From Aphrocallistes beatrix (taxonomy: Eukaryota > Porifera > Hexactinellida > Sceptrulophora > Aphrocallistidae), in the NCBI GenBank assembly GCA_963281255.1, contig OY725502.1, positions 3,844,001-3,908,000 on the forward strand: a stretch of DNA of 64,000 nt, given 5' to 3'. Made by a program: the position numbers and the translations under genes. This document shows positions 1-10,169 of the stretch, one piece after another. The notes beneath the pieces were generated by a model. The model searched no databases. It was not told the DNA's origin and worked only from the letters and a program-made list of their open reading frames with translations. Position 1 is the first letter of the stretch. Every line of letters begins with the position of its first letter.

Positions 1-655
1 TTTAGTAAGGATTCTACCAATAAAATCACCTACAGACATAAAAAATAATATCACAAACTCCAGCTAATTTACATATTTGGCACTAAAGCCTAAAATTACT
101 GGAGCACATTAAATGATATTATAAATTAAATATTAATTAGGATATTCGATCTAGGTCTATGAAATTAAATGAATAGATTTGTTCGTAATCAATTCTCAAA
201 TTATGCATTAGTTGGATTCCTTCAATCTTTTGCATAAATTTCCAAAAGCGATATACTTTCTTCCAATATTATCTTTTTGATCATTCACCTTAAGAGTCAT
301 ATATCTGATCTCCTTATTCAGAAATAAATGGAATTGATTGAATCAAATTACATGTTCTAGCATGTCATGTTTTTCATTAAACACCTGGATACTGAACTCA
401 ATCCTTAATTCTACGAATTAGTTTACTATGCTTCTTCAGTGTGATATTTAAAATTTAGGAATATTCAATATAAATTCGGTATTGGATATTAAAATGATTT
501 TCTCCTCTTTTGAAAAATCAGAATGCAATATATTCTGAAATTTTTCATTAACTAATTGATTAATCAATTAAGAAAAATTGTGATTGTATCCATTATATAA
601 TTGATCTTTTTAAACAATAATTCACATGCTCCAAACAATCACTTTTACACTACAG
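1..655. other. AT-rich stretch without recognisable gene
   Basis: I see no frame with family similarity on either strand. It should contain later exons or an intron of the ERMP1-like gene if that gene is intact, but I could not find the peptidase core here. Confidence 0.4.
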
Positions 656-752
656 TGAAACCTGTTATCACGGTTACTCTATATTATGTTTGGCCATTTT
701 TGTCTATAACTGCTATTTTGGCCAATCCCTAGGGTAACCGCAAGCAGATGCC
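656..752. mobile_element. Small pogo/Tigger-like inverted-repeat element (tentative)
   Basis: The ends, CAGTGAAACCTGTTATCACG on the left and CAGTGGCATCTGCTTGCGGT read inward from the right, are imperfect inverted repeats that both lead into GGTTAC. The left flank is TA, but the right flank is not, so the target duplication is incomplete. It resembles the other CAGT-ended elements in this window. It overlaps the 3' end of the ERMP1-like open frame. Confidence 0.4.
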
Positions 753-1136
753 ACTGTTTTTATCTATTTTTAAGCTTTCGCCGTCTATCGAACTATTAAA
801 TTCCTCACCTGAACTTCTGGTTTCTTGAATTTCATATGACATTTCCTTTGAATTCTCCATTATCTGGTCTAGCGCTTTCTTGAAATAGATGGGCATATCT
901 ATTTCATTGGCTTTCGAACCGACTTGCCTAACTCCATAAGATGTGATAGATTCAAGATAATGACGTGCGTTTTTCACCGAGAAATTAATACTAACCAATA
1001 CTCCACTATCCGTGATGGTTGGTAATCGAAAGGTAAAATGATACACAGTAGCAAAAATTGTCACGTGGTATCCTATGATAAAGAAGATTAGGATATAACT
1101 TTGACGTTTCTGAAATTTGGTTTGCATCCTCTCCAT
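753..1136 (-). CDS. ERMP1-like (M28) ER metallopeptidase, 5' exon only
   Basis: The first methionine (1136) is followed by a hydrophobic segment at about residues 12-34, read as a type-II membrane anchor. After it comes an NARHYLESITSYGVRQVGSK stretch that matches the start of the lumenal M28 peptidase domain of ERMP1/FXNA-type ER metallopeptidases, where ARxHLexItxxGpRxxGSxxNe is typical. Only this N-terminal portion is visible. The zinc-binding histidine/aspartate core that would follow is not in the 700 bases to the left, so the gene either continues beyond the window edge across an intron or is truncated. The last codons of the open frame, from about 752 downward, overlap a MITE-like inverted repeat and are probably not ERMP1 coding sequence. 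The exon end is therefore uncertain. Family assignment is moderate; functionality is unknown. Confidence 0.6.
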
Positions 1137-1826
1137 TGATTAAATTTAGCTTTACAGGGTGTTATATTTCCATTGACTTGAATAAAAATGGTTGGATTTA
1201 AATTAATACTGTTTCTAGTATTAGGTGGTCATTTGTGCTCAGCCACATAGTATCACAATTCAATAGGTTTCAATGCTCGAGTAGGAACATTTCTCATTAC
1301 ACATATTTTCTTTTATTTTGACGAATTTCGTAAGCCCATTACTAATTATGATGAATGCAACGAGATGATTAATAATTTTAATAATTGTGAATTCAATTAT
1401 CACACGATGACATTAAAATTTTAAATTTATTCATCAGTAATATTCTATTTTTGAGATGAATAATGGGAAATTTTCGTCCTATCACTAAGTACTAATAAAC
1501 TTACACCTATGACAAGGATTTTAACGTTCCTTGGCGAATCCATCATGACACTGCTAAAAGCTTATCAAAAATTTTTTTTCTTACTCTTTACACGGTCTTT
1601 GAAAAGAACATTTCAGCCTGGAAGTAGACTGATAATTACATATAAATAATATACACATTTTTTTAATGAGAATATATCAAGAGTATATAGTATTTTTCGC
1701 TTTGCCATCCATCAATTTATAATATGCTTTCCACATACCAAGGCTTAGATACATATGATCGACAGACAACATAACATGAATAGACAACATAACTAACATG
1801 ATGAGAATTGGTTCCCGTAAGGAAAT
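1137..1826. other. Intergenic, nothing recognised
   Basis: AT-rich DNA between the ERMP1-like first exon (transcribed leftward) and the stop of the integrase gene. It should hold the ERMP1-like promoter. No exon, repeat or RNA gene was recognised. Confidence 0.5.
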
Positions 1827-3380
1827 TTAAGAATCAAAAAGTGGCATACAATTTACCTCAAACTGGTTGCCAACTTGTTCAAATATTCCCCTCATTGCCT
1901 CATTTGGAAATAATTGGTTCGTACAAGTATCTGTGTCGAAGTTTGCCAACATTTCAGGGAGTTGAGGTAGCTCACTGCTTATCTCATTTGAGACAATACT
2001 TGAGATTATTTCTTGCTCGTCTTTGCTCGTTTTTGGCCTGAGCTCAATGTTCCTACTGCTAATTTTCCTCTTCTGACCACTCGAACTAATTACCACATCT
2101 TGAATGCATTGATTACAAACTGTATTGGAAATCACATCGCTTTGCCCCGAAGTTTGTGAGCATTTATGATGCACTTGTTTTTTACATTTGATGCATGTGA
2201 GTGGGCTATCCAAAATAGTTTGGTTACACACATTGCATGCGTATTGTGCTGTCATAGCATTTGTCTCGGTTAAGAAATCTGACATTTCATCAAGGTAGGA
2301 ATTCTCAATTTTTAAATCTAACGGAATGTTTGCTGGAGGTAAATCTATACTGTCAATGTCTGATAATTCTTCTGCAATGCAATGTTTTGCAATGATAGCT
2401 TTCAAATCTTCTTCAGTCTCTATGACATTTTCACTTAAAATATTAGGAGGTATATCTTGTTTCAATCCTATGATGGGGTCTTGGTTGAATATAGCTTTGA
2501 ATGGAGTCAATGGAGTATTTGACCCCGAATTTTTTTCTAGTTGGACAAACTTGAGACAATCAGACCATCCTATATTTGGATGATCACTCATTCGAGATTT
2601 TAATAGACTTTCGACTAGCACATTTTCTTCGTCATTGTTTTTATCGTAATTCCTTTTTCCTTGTACTATCAACAGCTCCGGCCATAAAGCCTGAAGTTCA
2701 TGGATAACTTGAGCAATAAAATCACCTTCTCTATCGCTATGTAGCATACGGGGTGCCCCGAATGTAGTGAAGATATCGACTAACTGTATCGCAATCTCAG
2801 CAGGTTGAGTGCTATACAAGGGACGTAACAAACTGAACTTTGTTTCGAGGTCGAAATAATTAAGGATATAGCTGTATCCTTTATGAGGCATACTCTGAAA
2901 ATCGACTATATTTACTTGCCCTCGACTGCCGAACCTTTCTTTCAGGTTTGGATTCCATGTTTCGGATTCGTATCCATTAGTCTTTTTGGCTTTGCAAACA
3001 TCACAAACTGATTTGAATATTTTGATTTGGTTCATGGTAATATTAGCATATTGTTGACTCAAAATTTTCATAATTCGCTTTTCTCCTCCGTGATTGCACA
3101 TGACGTGGACTTTTTTGATCAAATCATACAGCTCGCTCGTATCGGAGTAGTATCTATAGGGCTCGGAACCCTTCTTAATCAAATGTTTTTTCCCGTCTTT
3201 CTCGATAATATCGTATCTAGTGAGCAACTCAGAATCACCTCTGTCCTTTATCCCAGCTTTGGTTTTAGCATATTCAAACCTGGCAATGTGCTGTTTAATT
3301 CTCTCTTTGGTATAGGTCGAACGGGATATGTTAAGTTGCTCTGTGATCTTCTGATCGAATTCTTCCTTGTTTTTGTCCAT
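1827..3380 (-). CDS. KRBA2/SCAND3-type integrase protein (transposon-derived)
   Basis: An intronless 517-residue frame. Residues about 80-135 form an integrase zinc-binding region (HxxxxHGGxxRxxxxL then CxVCxxKK). Residues about 145-310 are a retroviral-type integrase core introduced by SRGQVNIVDFQSMPHKGYSY, which closely matches the SRGQVDLIDMQSM signature of KRBA2-like integrases. The C-terminal part holds a cysteine/histidine cluster (YACNVCNQ, CIKCKKQVHHKC, CNQC) like a PHD/RING-type finger. Such proteins occur as multicopy integrase genes in many animals and as the domesticated KRBA2 and SCAND3 genes in mammals. They are related to GIN/Ginger transposons and Gypsy integrases. The frame looks whole. 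I saw no LTRs, capsid or polymerase beside it and no clear terminal repeats. Whether it is a mobile-element relic or a host gene cannot be decided here. Confidence 0.75.
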   Translation of the reverse strand: MDKNKEEFDQKITEQLNISRSTYTKERIKQHIARFEYAKTKAGIKDRGDSELLTRYDIIEKDGKKHLIKKGSEPYRYYSDTSELYDLIKKVHVMCNHGGEKRIMKILSQQYANITMNQIKIFKSVCDVCKAKKTNGYESETWNPNLKERFGSRGQVNIVDFQSMPHKGYSYILNYFDLETKFSLLRPLYSTQPAEIAIQLVDIFTTFGAPRMLHSDREGDFIAQVIHELQALWPELLIVQGKRNYDKNNDEENVLVESLLKSRMSDHPNIGWSDCLKFVQLEKNSGSNTPLTPFKAIFNQDPIIGLKQDIPPNILSENVIETEEDLKAIIAKHCIAEELSDIDSIDLPPANIPLDLKIENSYLDEMSDFLTETNAMTAQYACNVCNQTILDSPLTCIKCKKQVHHKCSQTSGQSDVISNTVCNQCIQDVVISSSGQKRKISSRNIELRPKTSKDEQEIISSIVSNEISSELPQLPEMLANFDTDTCTNQLFPNEAMRGIFEQVGNQFEVNCMPLFDS

Positions 3381-6300
3381 GTATTTTCAAATATATTTCT
3401 ATGGCACTTGAGGCTAGATGAAATTGAATGAATTAAGTTATTACTCTATTATTCATCTCGTATTCAGCATTATCTGTATTGCCGAGTAGGCCTAATCTCT
3501 CCTGCAAACTATTACATATTTCATCTCGACTGTGCACTTTATTCAATAATCAGTGGTTGCACAAGTCTAGGTTCATGAATACTAATGACTGATCAAAATG
3601 ATCACCAACCACACTTATAATGTTATTAGCGATGTTCAGCAAAAATAATTGAGTAAGTGTGAACATTTATAATTCTTTACTTGTCCATTGTTTTACTCAA
3701 TTAAGGATGCCTACCTCCGTTAATTTTATTCGAACAATTTCCTAACAAGCAATATTGTAACTTATTTTTTATATTTTGTGCCTACCTCCCAAAACTGATG
3801 CTCCCGCTACATCTTAATAAGGTCTTTAGATACAAATTTGTATTCACGAAGTAACTAGTAGACTTGTCAATATGTTAGGTATAGATCGCTGATGACGAAT
3901 AATTTTGGAATATATTTGCCTAATAATTTGACCTAGTACATGACGTATATTGGTTAGACAAAATTATGCTGTGAGATTCAAGAATTATACTGACATATTT
4001 ATCTAAAATATTGCTCAAGAGAATTGACACGAAGTAACTTTTACTACAATAAATGCTCTAACTCGCATAGCTACACTTTACAACTTTTTCCAAGTAGATC
4101 AATCTTATAAGTTTGTACGTAAATACATTATTTCCTTTCAATAAATATTTAATTAAAATCTCTAGCTTTGATGAATTATTTGACATATTTTTTGTTCATA
4201 TTATGAAAATGTATAAGTAATAGGAAAATATTTTGAAAATTGATCCCTTATCAATCTTCTTCCATCAAAGCCACATTGAGGCTGGCATGAATTTCTAAAA
4301 CATTACCACTAAATGTGTCATTGGCTCATTGCATTACTTTATCAATTTTTTAAATTAAACGTGGTGTGTTGTTTTCTAATTTATCAAAATCTCCTTCAGC
4401 TGTGTATGGCCAATACTTTGTGAAAATACTTTTGATGTGTGTTTTCCAACAAATGTATATGCCTGTTCTTGCTGAATTAGGTGATATGACACAGACCACT
4501 AGACATGCTGGTTGTTCAAACATTATTTAGTGCCCAAACTGATTATTTGATTTTTAGTTTTCCAGGGAAGCATCACATGACCTCAGTTATGTCTTCTAAC
4601 TGGGGTGAACGATTTGCGTCAGTAACTACAATTAATTTCTCTAATTACTTATAGCGATAGTATAATTGAGCATTTAAGTAATCAACCCACTGATGAAGTA
4701 ACTATAATAATATTTAATTTGGCGATTTTCTAATATAATCTCTTTGTAATATTTGATTGGCCGATAATTGCTAAAATTACGAATATATTTGTTCGTGTTC
4801 GTGTACGGCTGGTATTAGTTTCAAATAACAAGTTTACCTTGATCAAGAATAGCGAAATTTTCGCACTTAAAACATCTGATTATAGTTCATGTCTTGATTA
4901 TCAAACATTTAATTCATAGGCTCCATAATTGGATTCCATTAGACCCTTAACCTTTATCTTTTATTGTCATATACTATATTGACCAGCAATATTGTTTTCA
5001 TTTTAGCAATCACTCGATCCTTGATATTGGTCTTGTCACACGTTTTCACATTACATAATGCAGCAATGCTGAGACTCGAGTATTTTACATAGGATAATCA
5101 TCTGTTCGAGGAAATATCGAAGTAACTTTAAAACTGACATGGATATGATCAATCTTAAATAAAAAACAACCAGCAGATGTCCATTTCGTTGCGAATATTT
5201 CCAATCTCACTTTAATATGATACCCATGTATTGTCTAACTATACCAGCTCAATGATACGTTGACTCTACGGTATAATATGGATTTTTCAGTGGCTTTTAA
5301 TTTGATCCTGTATTAAATTTCCTTGGAATCCATCAGATGGTTCTTAACTATGATTCAATAGATTTAAAATTCTCAAAATGTGTTATTGAATTGATTATGT
5401 TTATCATATTAGAATGATAATATACTCGTTTATATATAATACCACACTGTTTCTCGAAGTTACAATATATTCTCGTAACTACTATGCTTTTATCTGTCTC
5501 TAAATTAAAATAACTAAGAAATTCCCACTCTTTCCTACAAACATTTTCCTGAGTGCCAAAATATTAATTGAAAACTCTCCATTTTTTGATTGCGTAATAT
5601 TCAGTCTGTGCAGTTGGATAATATCCGTACTAAAGGATATTATATGTCAATATGACTAACATTATGGATGGTCCAGCTGTTAAATATGTAAATGTTCAAT
5701 GATTTTTGCAATTAAATATCCGTTCATCCACATGATTGTCATTTCCATTTTTGCATGCCATCTGTTAACATAAGTTTCGCTTAGTTAATTCGCATCAACA
5801 TAGTATGGTAGTCATTACTTTTAGAAATCAATATGGTTGTGTAATTCATGCATAATCCATTATACGAATCTGGATGTCTTCGTAATCATCGAAAAAAGTT
5901 AGTTGCAGCTTATTATCACTTGGTTTAGCACCATATCATCTGGTTGCATATTTCAAGCTTTAAAGTGTATTAGGGTACGGAAAGAGTGTAACAATTGTGT
6001 CGAGCTCCAATTGTTTCAATTTGCTCTTGACACATAATTAGAATCTCTTTTTCTAGTTTGTGATTGCACTTGAAATCCTTATAACCAGAATGTTAGAAAT
6101 CACGTTATTTTGTGAATGAACCAATTGACATTGTATTATACATCCAGAAATATAACTTTTAAAATCGATGATTAGTTATACGTAGTACTCATATGTGCCT
6201 TTATTACAATGATCTGAATATGATTTATAAATTCTAATCCATTACCGAAAATATTTGATTAGGAGCCGAGGTCTTGTAAATATTTCAGCCGTTCTGGCGT

Positions 6301-6769
6301 TATAATTTTAAGGTAAATATTCAACAAATGTGATAGTCGAGTGATTAAATTAAGGAACAAGACAATAGTTCCTGTGAAGTAATTAGAAGTTTTTAGTACT
6401 CTCTTGAGAAGTATTTGAGGATATGCAGTATTTCTAATATGAAATTTCATTACATTTATTGTCTTTGAAACTTAGTTCAAAGAGATTGAATAATATTTTG
6501 CGGAATCAGCTACTTGAGTTATTTATTGACATCAAAGCTAAATGTGATGTTTTATTCAATATTGAGCTAAGCAAGTTTCTCATGCAAGTATTCCATGAGC
6601 CAGCTCTTTTTTATGGTTTGTTGTTTACCATTTATTCACAATCTTAGCTGATATATTTTTGGAAAATTGTAGGTATCATATCAATTAATGTTAAATAAAT
6701 ATTTGGGTAATTGATTCATTAAACCAATCCTAAATATGGAAATGGTTAGATTTCAAAAATGTTAAAATA
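3381..6769. other. Gene-poor AT-rich region
   Basis: About 3.4 kb with only short, low-quality open frames (the longest about 60 codons, none with family similarity). It probably includes the 5' flank of the integrase gene at its left end. No terminal-repeat element, tRNA or conserved exon was seen. Confidence 0.5.
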
Positions 6770-6777
6770 TTTAGACG

Positions 6778-7174
6778 CAGTGGCGGCGCCAGGGGGGGCA
6801 GGGGGGGCACGTGCCCCCCCTATAATTAGTGGTGCCACTTATTCACTAAATTCACATATTCACGCAGTGTCATGGACGATGACAGGCTGGGAGACCTTGG
6901 AACTTTATCAATAAACAGAGATAGATCGTCCCGAATCAACATGGAGGACATCGTGGATGACTTCGCAAAACTAGGAAATCGTAGAATCGCACTTATATAA
7001 GTACGTATTTATAATTTCATACAAATATAAATAAATCAATTGTTGCTACAAATGTCTTTAATGATTAGTTCTCATTGGCGGGTAATCTGTACCCAAAAAA
7101 TGTTGGTGCCCCACTGGAAATGATTTGTGCCCCCAAGGTGCCCCCCCAGTGGCGGCGTCCTGGCGCCGCCTCTG
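6778..7174. mobile_element. Non-autonomous hAT-type element (MITE), 397 bp
   Basis: The element begins CAGTGGCGGCGCCAGG and ends with the near-perfect inverse (CAGAGGCGGCGCCAGG read from the right). It is flanked by a perfect 8-bp target-site duplication, TTTAGACG, at 6770-6777 and 7175-7182. The CAG start, GC-rich TIR and 8-bp duplication are diagnostic of the hAT superfamily. Long G and C runs near the ends could pair or form quadruplexes. There is no transposase, so movement would need an autonomous relative elsewhere. The intact duplication argues for recent insertion. Confidence 0.9.
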
Positions 7175-7182
7175 TTTAGACG

Positions 7183-8447
7183 TAGGAGTTCGGATATAAT
7201 GTATTGGTATAATAGAGTTGTAAATATGTATAGATACATATATATATTTAGGTTGCTAAATAATGTAATTAATGATGTAAACGAGGTATATGAATGCAAT
7301 TAAGGTGTATGCGTAGGAGAAACAAGTAGTGGGCAGGCTTAACCTACTCGTGTTAGACTGCATTATTAGTACATTTCTAGCTAATACACCTTTCAACTAC
7401 AGACCTTAAGTTACTGTACAATAAGACTGGCTGAGCGGCACCATTTTTTGAACCATTATCAACCAGTAGTCTCGTAACGTTTTGAAACGTTACGAGACAA
7501 CTGGTTACTAATGCATTAACCCAACTTCATTGAGACAGTACATTACCCAGAATAAGTTAATTATTACATTCCAACAAACTTTCAATAATTTATACGTATT
7601 GTGACAGTTCGAATATATAGATTGTCCGCGTAGGATGGAATACAAAGGAGTAGGAATTTGGGATAATTCTTAAATTATTGAAATCAAATATATTGATGGG
7701 GTAAGACTGATTCAATAGATGCTTGAAGATTGGCTATTGTTCCGTTCTTATCAAATTATATTCACGTCTAACATTCTATGATATTGATATGCCAACCAGA
7801 TGGTCATTCCAAATAATATCTAGTGAGTGACAATATGTACCAAATCAAATTACAAGTCAATATCATCTTTCCTCTTAATACATATATGATGCATGTATAT
7901 AATTCTAATCAGTGCTATTTCTGTTTGGTAATTGTAGCCATCTCGTCGGAATATAGTCTCCGCTATTGCTAGAGCTAGTTAGTAAATGCTATCGGACGAT
8001 CCACGTGTTGTATTAGCTTGACAATTTCTTTGTGTGGTCAATACTTGCTGAATGCTGATCTATATTCGTAGAATAATTAAAAGTTATTGACGTCAAGCTT
8101 TTGTTGGTGTTCTCTGTCTGCTTTATAGAATGCTCCTGCTTATCTAGACTGTATTCTTTCTTGTTCCAATAGCTACCTATTGTCTGCATCTGTTCAATTC
8201 TACAAATAGAAGCTGCAACAGACGGGTTGACATACTATAATTTTATTAATTCAAATTTTATTGGGTTTACTTTACTTGCTTATCACATTGAGTTATGCAA
8301 TTCAATGGGTACTGTTAGACACAAAAGTTTGGGTAATAAATGATTTACCATTAAAATTTGATGTACACACTTGTTTCAAACCATTCAATGAATAGACTTA
8401 GCTTAACAAGCTTCCTTTTGTTTGAGTTTTACGTATATTAATTAATA
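7183..8447. other. Intergenic, no gene recognised
   Basis: AT-rich sequence containing the hairpin at 7461-7506. No coding frame with family similarity was seen. Confidence 0.5.
7461..7506. repeat. Perfect-class hairpin, 21-bp arms, 4-nt loop
   Basis: The left arm (7461-7481, AACCAGTAGTCTCGTAACGT plus T) pairs with 7486-7506 across a TTGA loop with one mismatch. It lies in gene-free DNA. No flanking duplication was identified, so it may be a tiny foldback remnant or a hairpin RNA source. Confidence 0.75.
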
Positions 8448-8449
8448 TA

Positions 8450-8617
8450 CAGTGGAATTCGCTTATTAGCTACTCCCTTATTAGTAATATTGCCCTATTA
8501 GCAACCAATTTTCAGGTCCCAAGTGAAGATTCTGTGTTAATTCTGTTCCCTTATTAGCAACTTCGCGTATTAGCAGCCATTTTATGAGCAAAACTCGAGT
8601 TGCTAAAAATTCCACTG
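8450..8617. mobile_element. pogo/Tigger-like MITE, 168 bp
   Basis: TIRs begin CAGTGGAATT at both ends, and the element is flanked by TA on each side (8448-8449 and 8618-8619). The interior repeats a CTTATTAGCAAC-like word. A CAGT start with an ATTCGCTT continuation and TA target duplication is the signature of pogo/Tigger elements in the Tc1/mariner superfamily. No transposase is present. A sister copy lies at 9405-9576. Confidence 0.85.
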
Positions 8618-9404
8618 TAGTACTACATTATGGTCAGTATTGCTAATCATCAGGTTGGGCACGTGGCCACCTAAAATTGACTCAATTGCGCATAGCAATG
8701 TATATACGTATATTTGCTGTACAAGAAAAATATATGAGTTGAACAATCTTCGTAGACGAATGATTAGAACAATCGTGAGGTCTTGTTGATAAAATGACAT
8801 ACTCTACTATTACTTTTTGCATATCATGCAAATCGTAACCTCTTCGTAGTTGTGAACTTTAACCTTTATAGTGAGTTGTAAGTTGTTTTGCCCTGTTTTT
8901 CTATCCTCTTTCTCTTACGTATCACATTACTCTGAACAATTAAAAATTCAAAATATTGCCATTAACTCATTAGTCATGCAAATGAATAATTCGTGTGGTT
9001 TCAGTCATCTCTATCTTCAATGTCCCTCCTCTATAGACAGTTTAGTGGTCTTGAAGTCAATCAGCGTTGTTTACTGTATAGAAATATAACTTTATTTAAT
9101 ACCTATGGTGTGATTATACATTTGTATCATCAAGTTTGTTTTTATGTTGGTGGAGTTTGAGACTAAACAATATCAAACTTGGTTAGAAAGGTTTTCCAAA
9201 ACTCCAAATTCATTCCAAAATCTATTTTCTAGTCAACTGTCGTAAATATTTTTAGAAATATCAAAATACCTATAAATTCAATCAAAGTAAACGAAATCAA
9301 CTGTTGCCAGTAGCCATGCTTAATTCTTTATACTGAGCAATGAATATAACTATTTTTGATATTTCCTCGAAACCTGCTTTGATGCATTTTTTAAATTACA
9401 CGTA

Positions 9405-9576
9405 CAGTAGAGTTCGCTTATTAGCAATTGCCTTATTAGCAAGATTCGCTTATTAGCAAGTTTTTTAAGGTCCCAATGGACCAAAATGTATTAATTATGT
9501 TCCCTTATTAGCAAGTTCGCCTATAAGCAAGTTTTTCTCGTGCAAAACACGACTTGCTAATAATGGAACTCTACTG
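9405..9576. mobile_element. pogo/Tigger-like MITE, 172 bp
   Basis: The TIR is CAGTAGAGTTC followed by an ATTAGCAAG word at both ends. TA duplications sit at 9403-9404 and 9577-9578. Length, internal TTATTAGCAAG repeats and ends mark it as the same family as the 8450 copy, but the terminal bases differ, suggesting two subfamilies. Confidence 0.85.
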
Positions 9577-9979
9577 TATTTATATTATAAATAAACTCAG
9601 TTTGCATTCGTAAATAAGATCATTTCTCCTTACACAAATCATGTGTGAACTTTAAAATAATGTTTTGGTTATTTTACTCTAGAAATTTGTCTAAAACCTT
9701 TGACCTTTTTGTTTACGCCCAATGTAGTAGATGCCTACATACATTTATGTTGGTAACTGAGTATGTGTTCATAGTAAAACATATTTACTTGCGTGTATAT
9801 GTAACAACCTTGACCTCCTTATGTAACATTTGAATCATCTGACATACTTGTATTTACTTTGTGTAATCAATATCTCAACAGTTTTTAATTGACGGTAGAC
9901 ATTTTGATATATATGATTAAATTCTATGTAGATTAAGACATAATAAACATTTTACCTAAACCCGCTTAAACTTTTGATA

Positions 9980-9980
9980 G

Positions 9981-10061
<81 letters not shown>
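9980..10061. repeat. (ATT)n microsatellite
   Basis: About 80 bases of uninterrupted ATT/TTA trinucleotide repeat. It produces a spurious poly-leucine open frame. Confidence 0.95.
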
Positions 10062-10108
10062 GTTGTTACCCACACTGGCGTCCATTGAGACAAAAAAATT
10101 TACTGGTT

Positions 10109-10156
10109 GCCCCCCCAGGTTTTTTTAACTTTTCAGTTAAAAAAACCTGGGGGGGC
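10109..10156. repeat. Perfect 21-bp inverted repeat, 6-nt loop
   Basis: The arms at 10109-10129 and 10136-10156 are perfectly complementary: a C7/G7 run, AGG/CCT, a T7/A7 run, then AAC/GTT. The loop is TTTTCA. It directly follows the ATT microsatellite. It is strongly stem-forming and could be a MITE remnant whose outer ends I could not delimit. Confidence 0.85.
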
Positions 10157-10169
10157 ATTGGTTGCCTAT

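Noticed and set aside
3027-3431. 134-codon plus-strand frame
   Set aside because: It lies antisense over the integrase coding frame, with no family similarity or independent signals.
7072-7299. 75-codon minus-strand frame
   Set aside because: Mostly the right end of the 6778 hAT MITE; no protein similarity.
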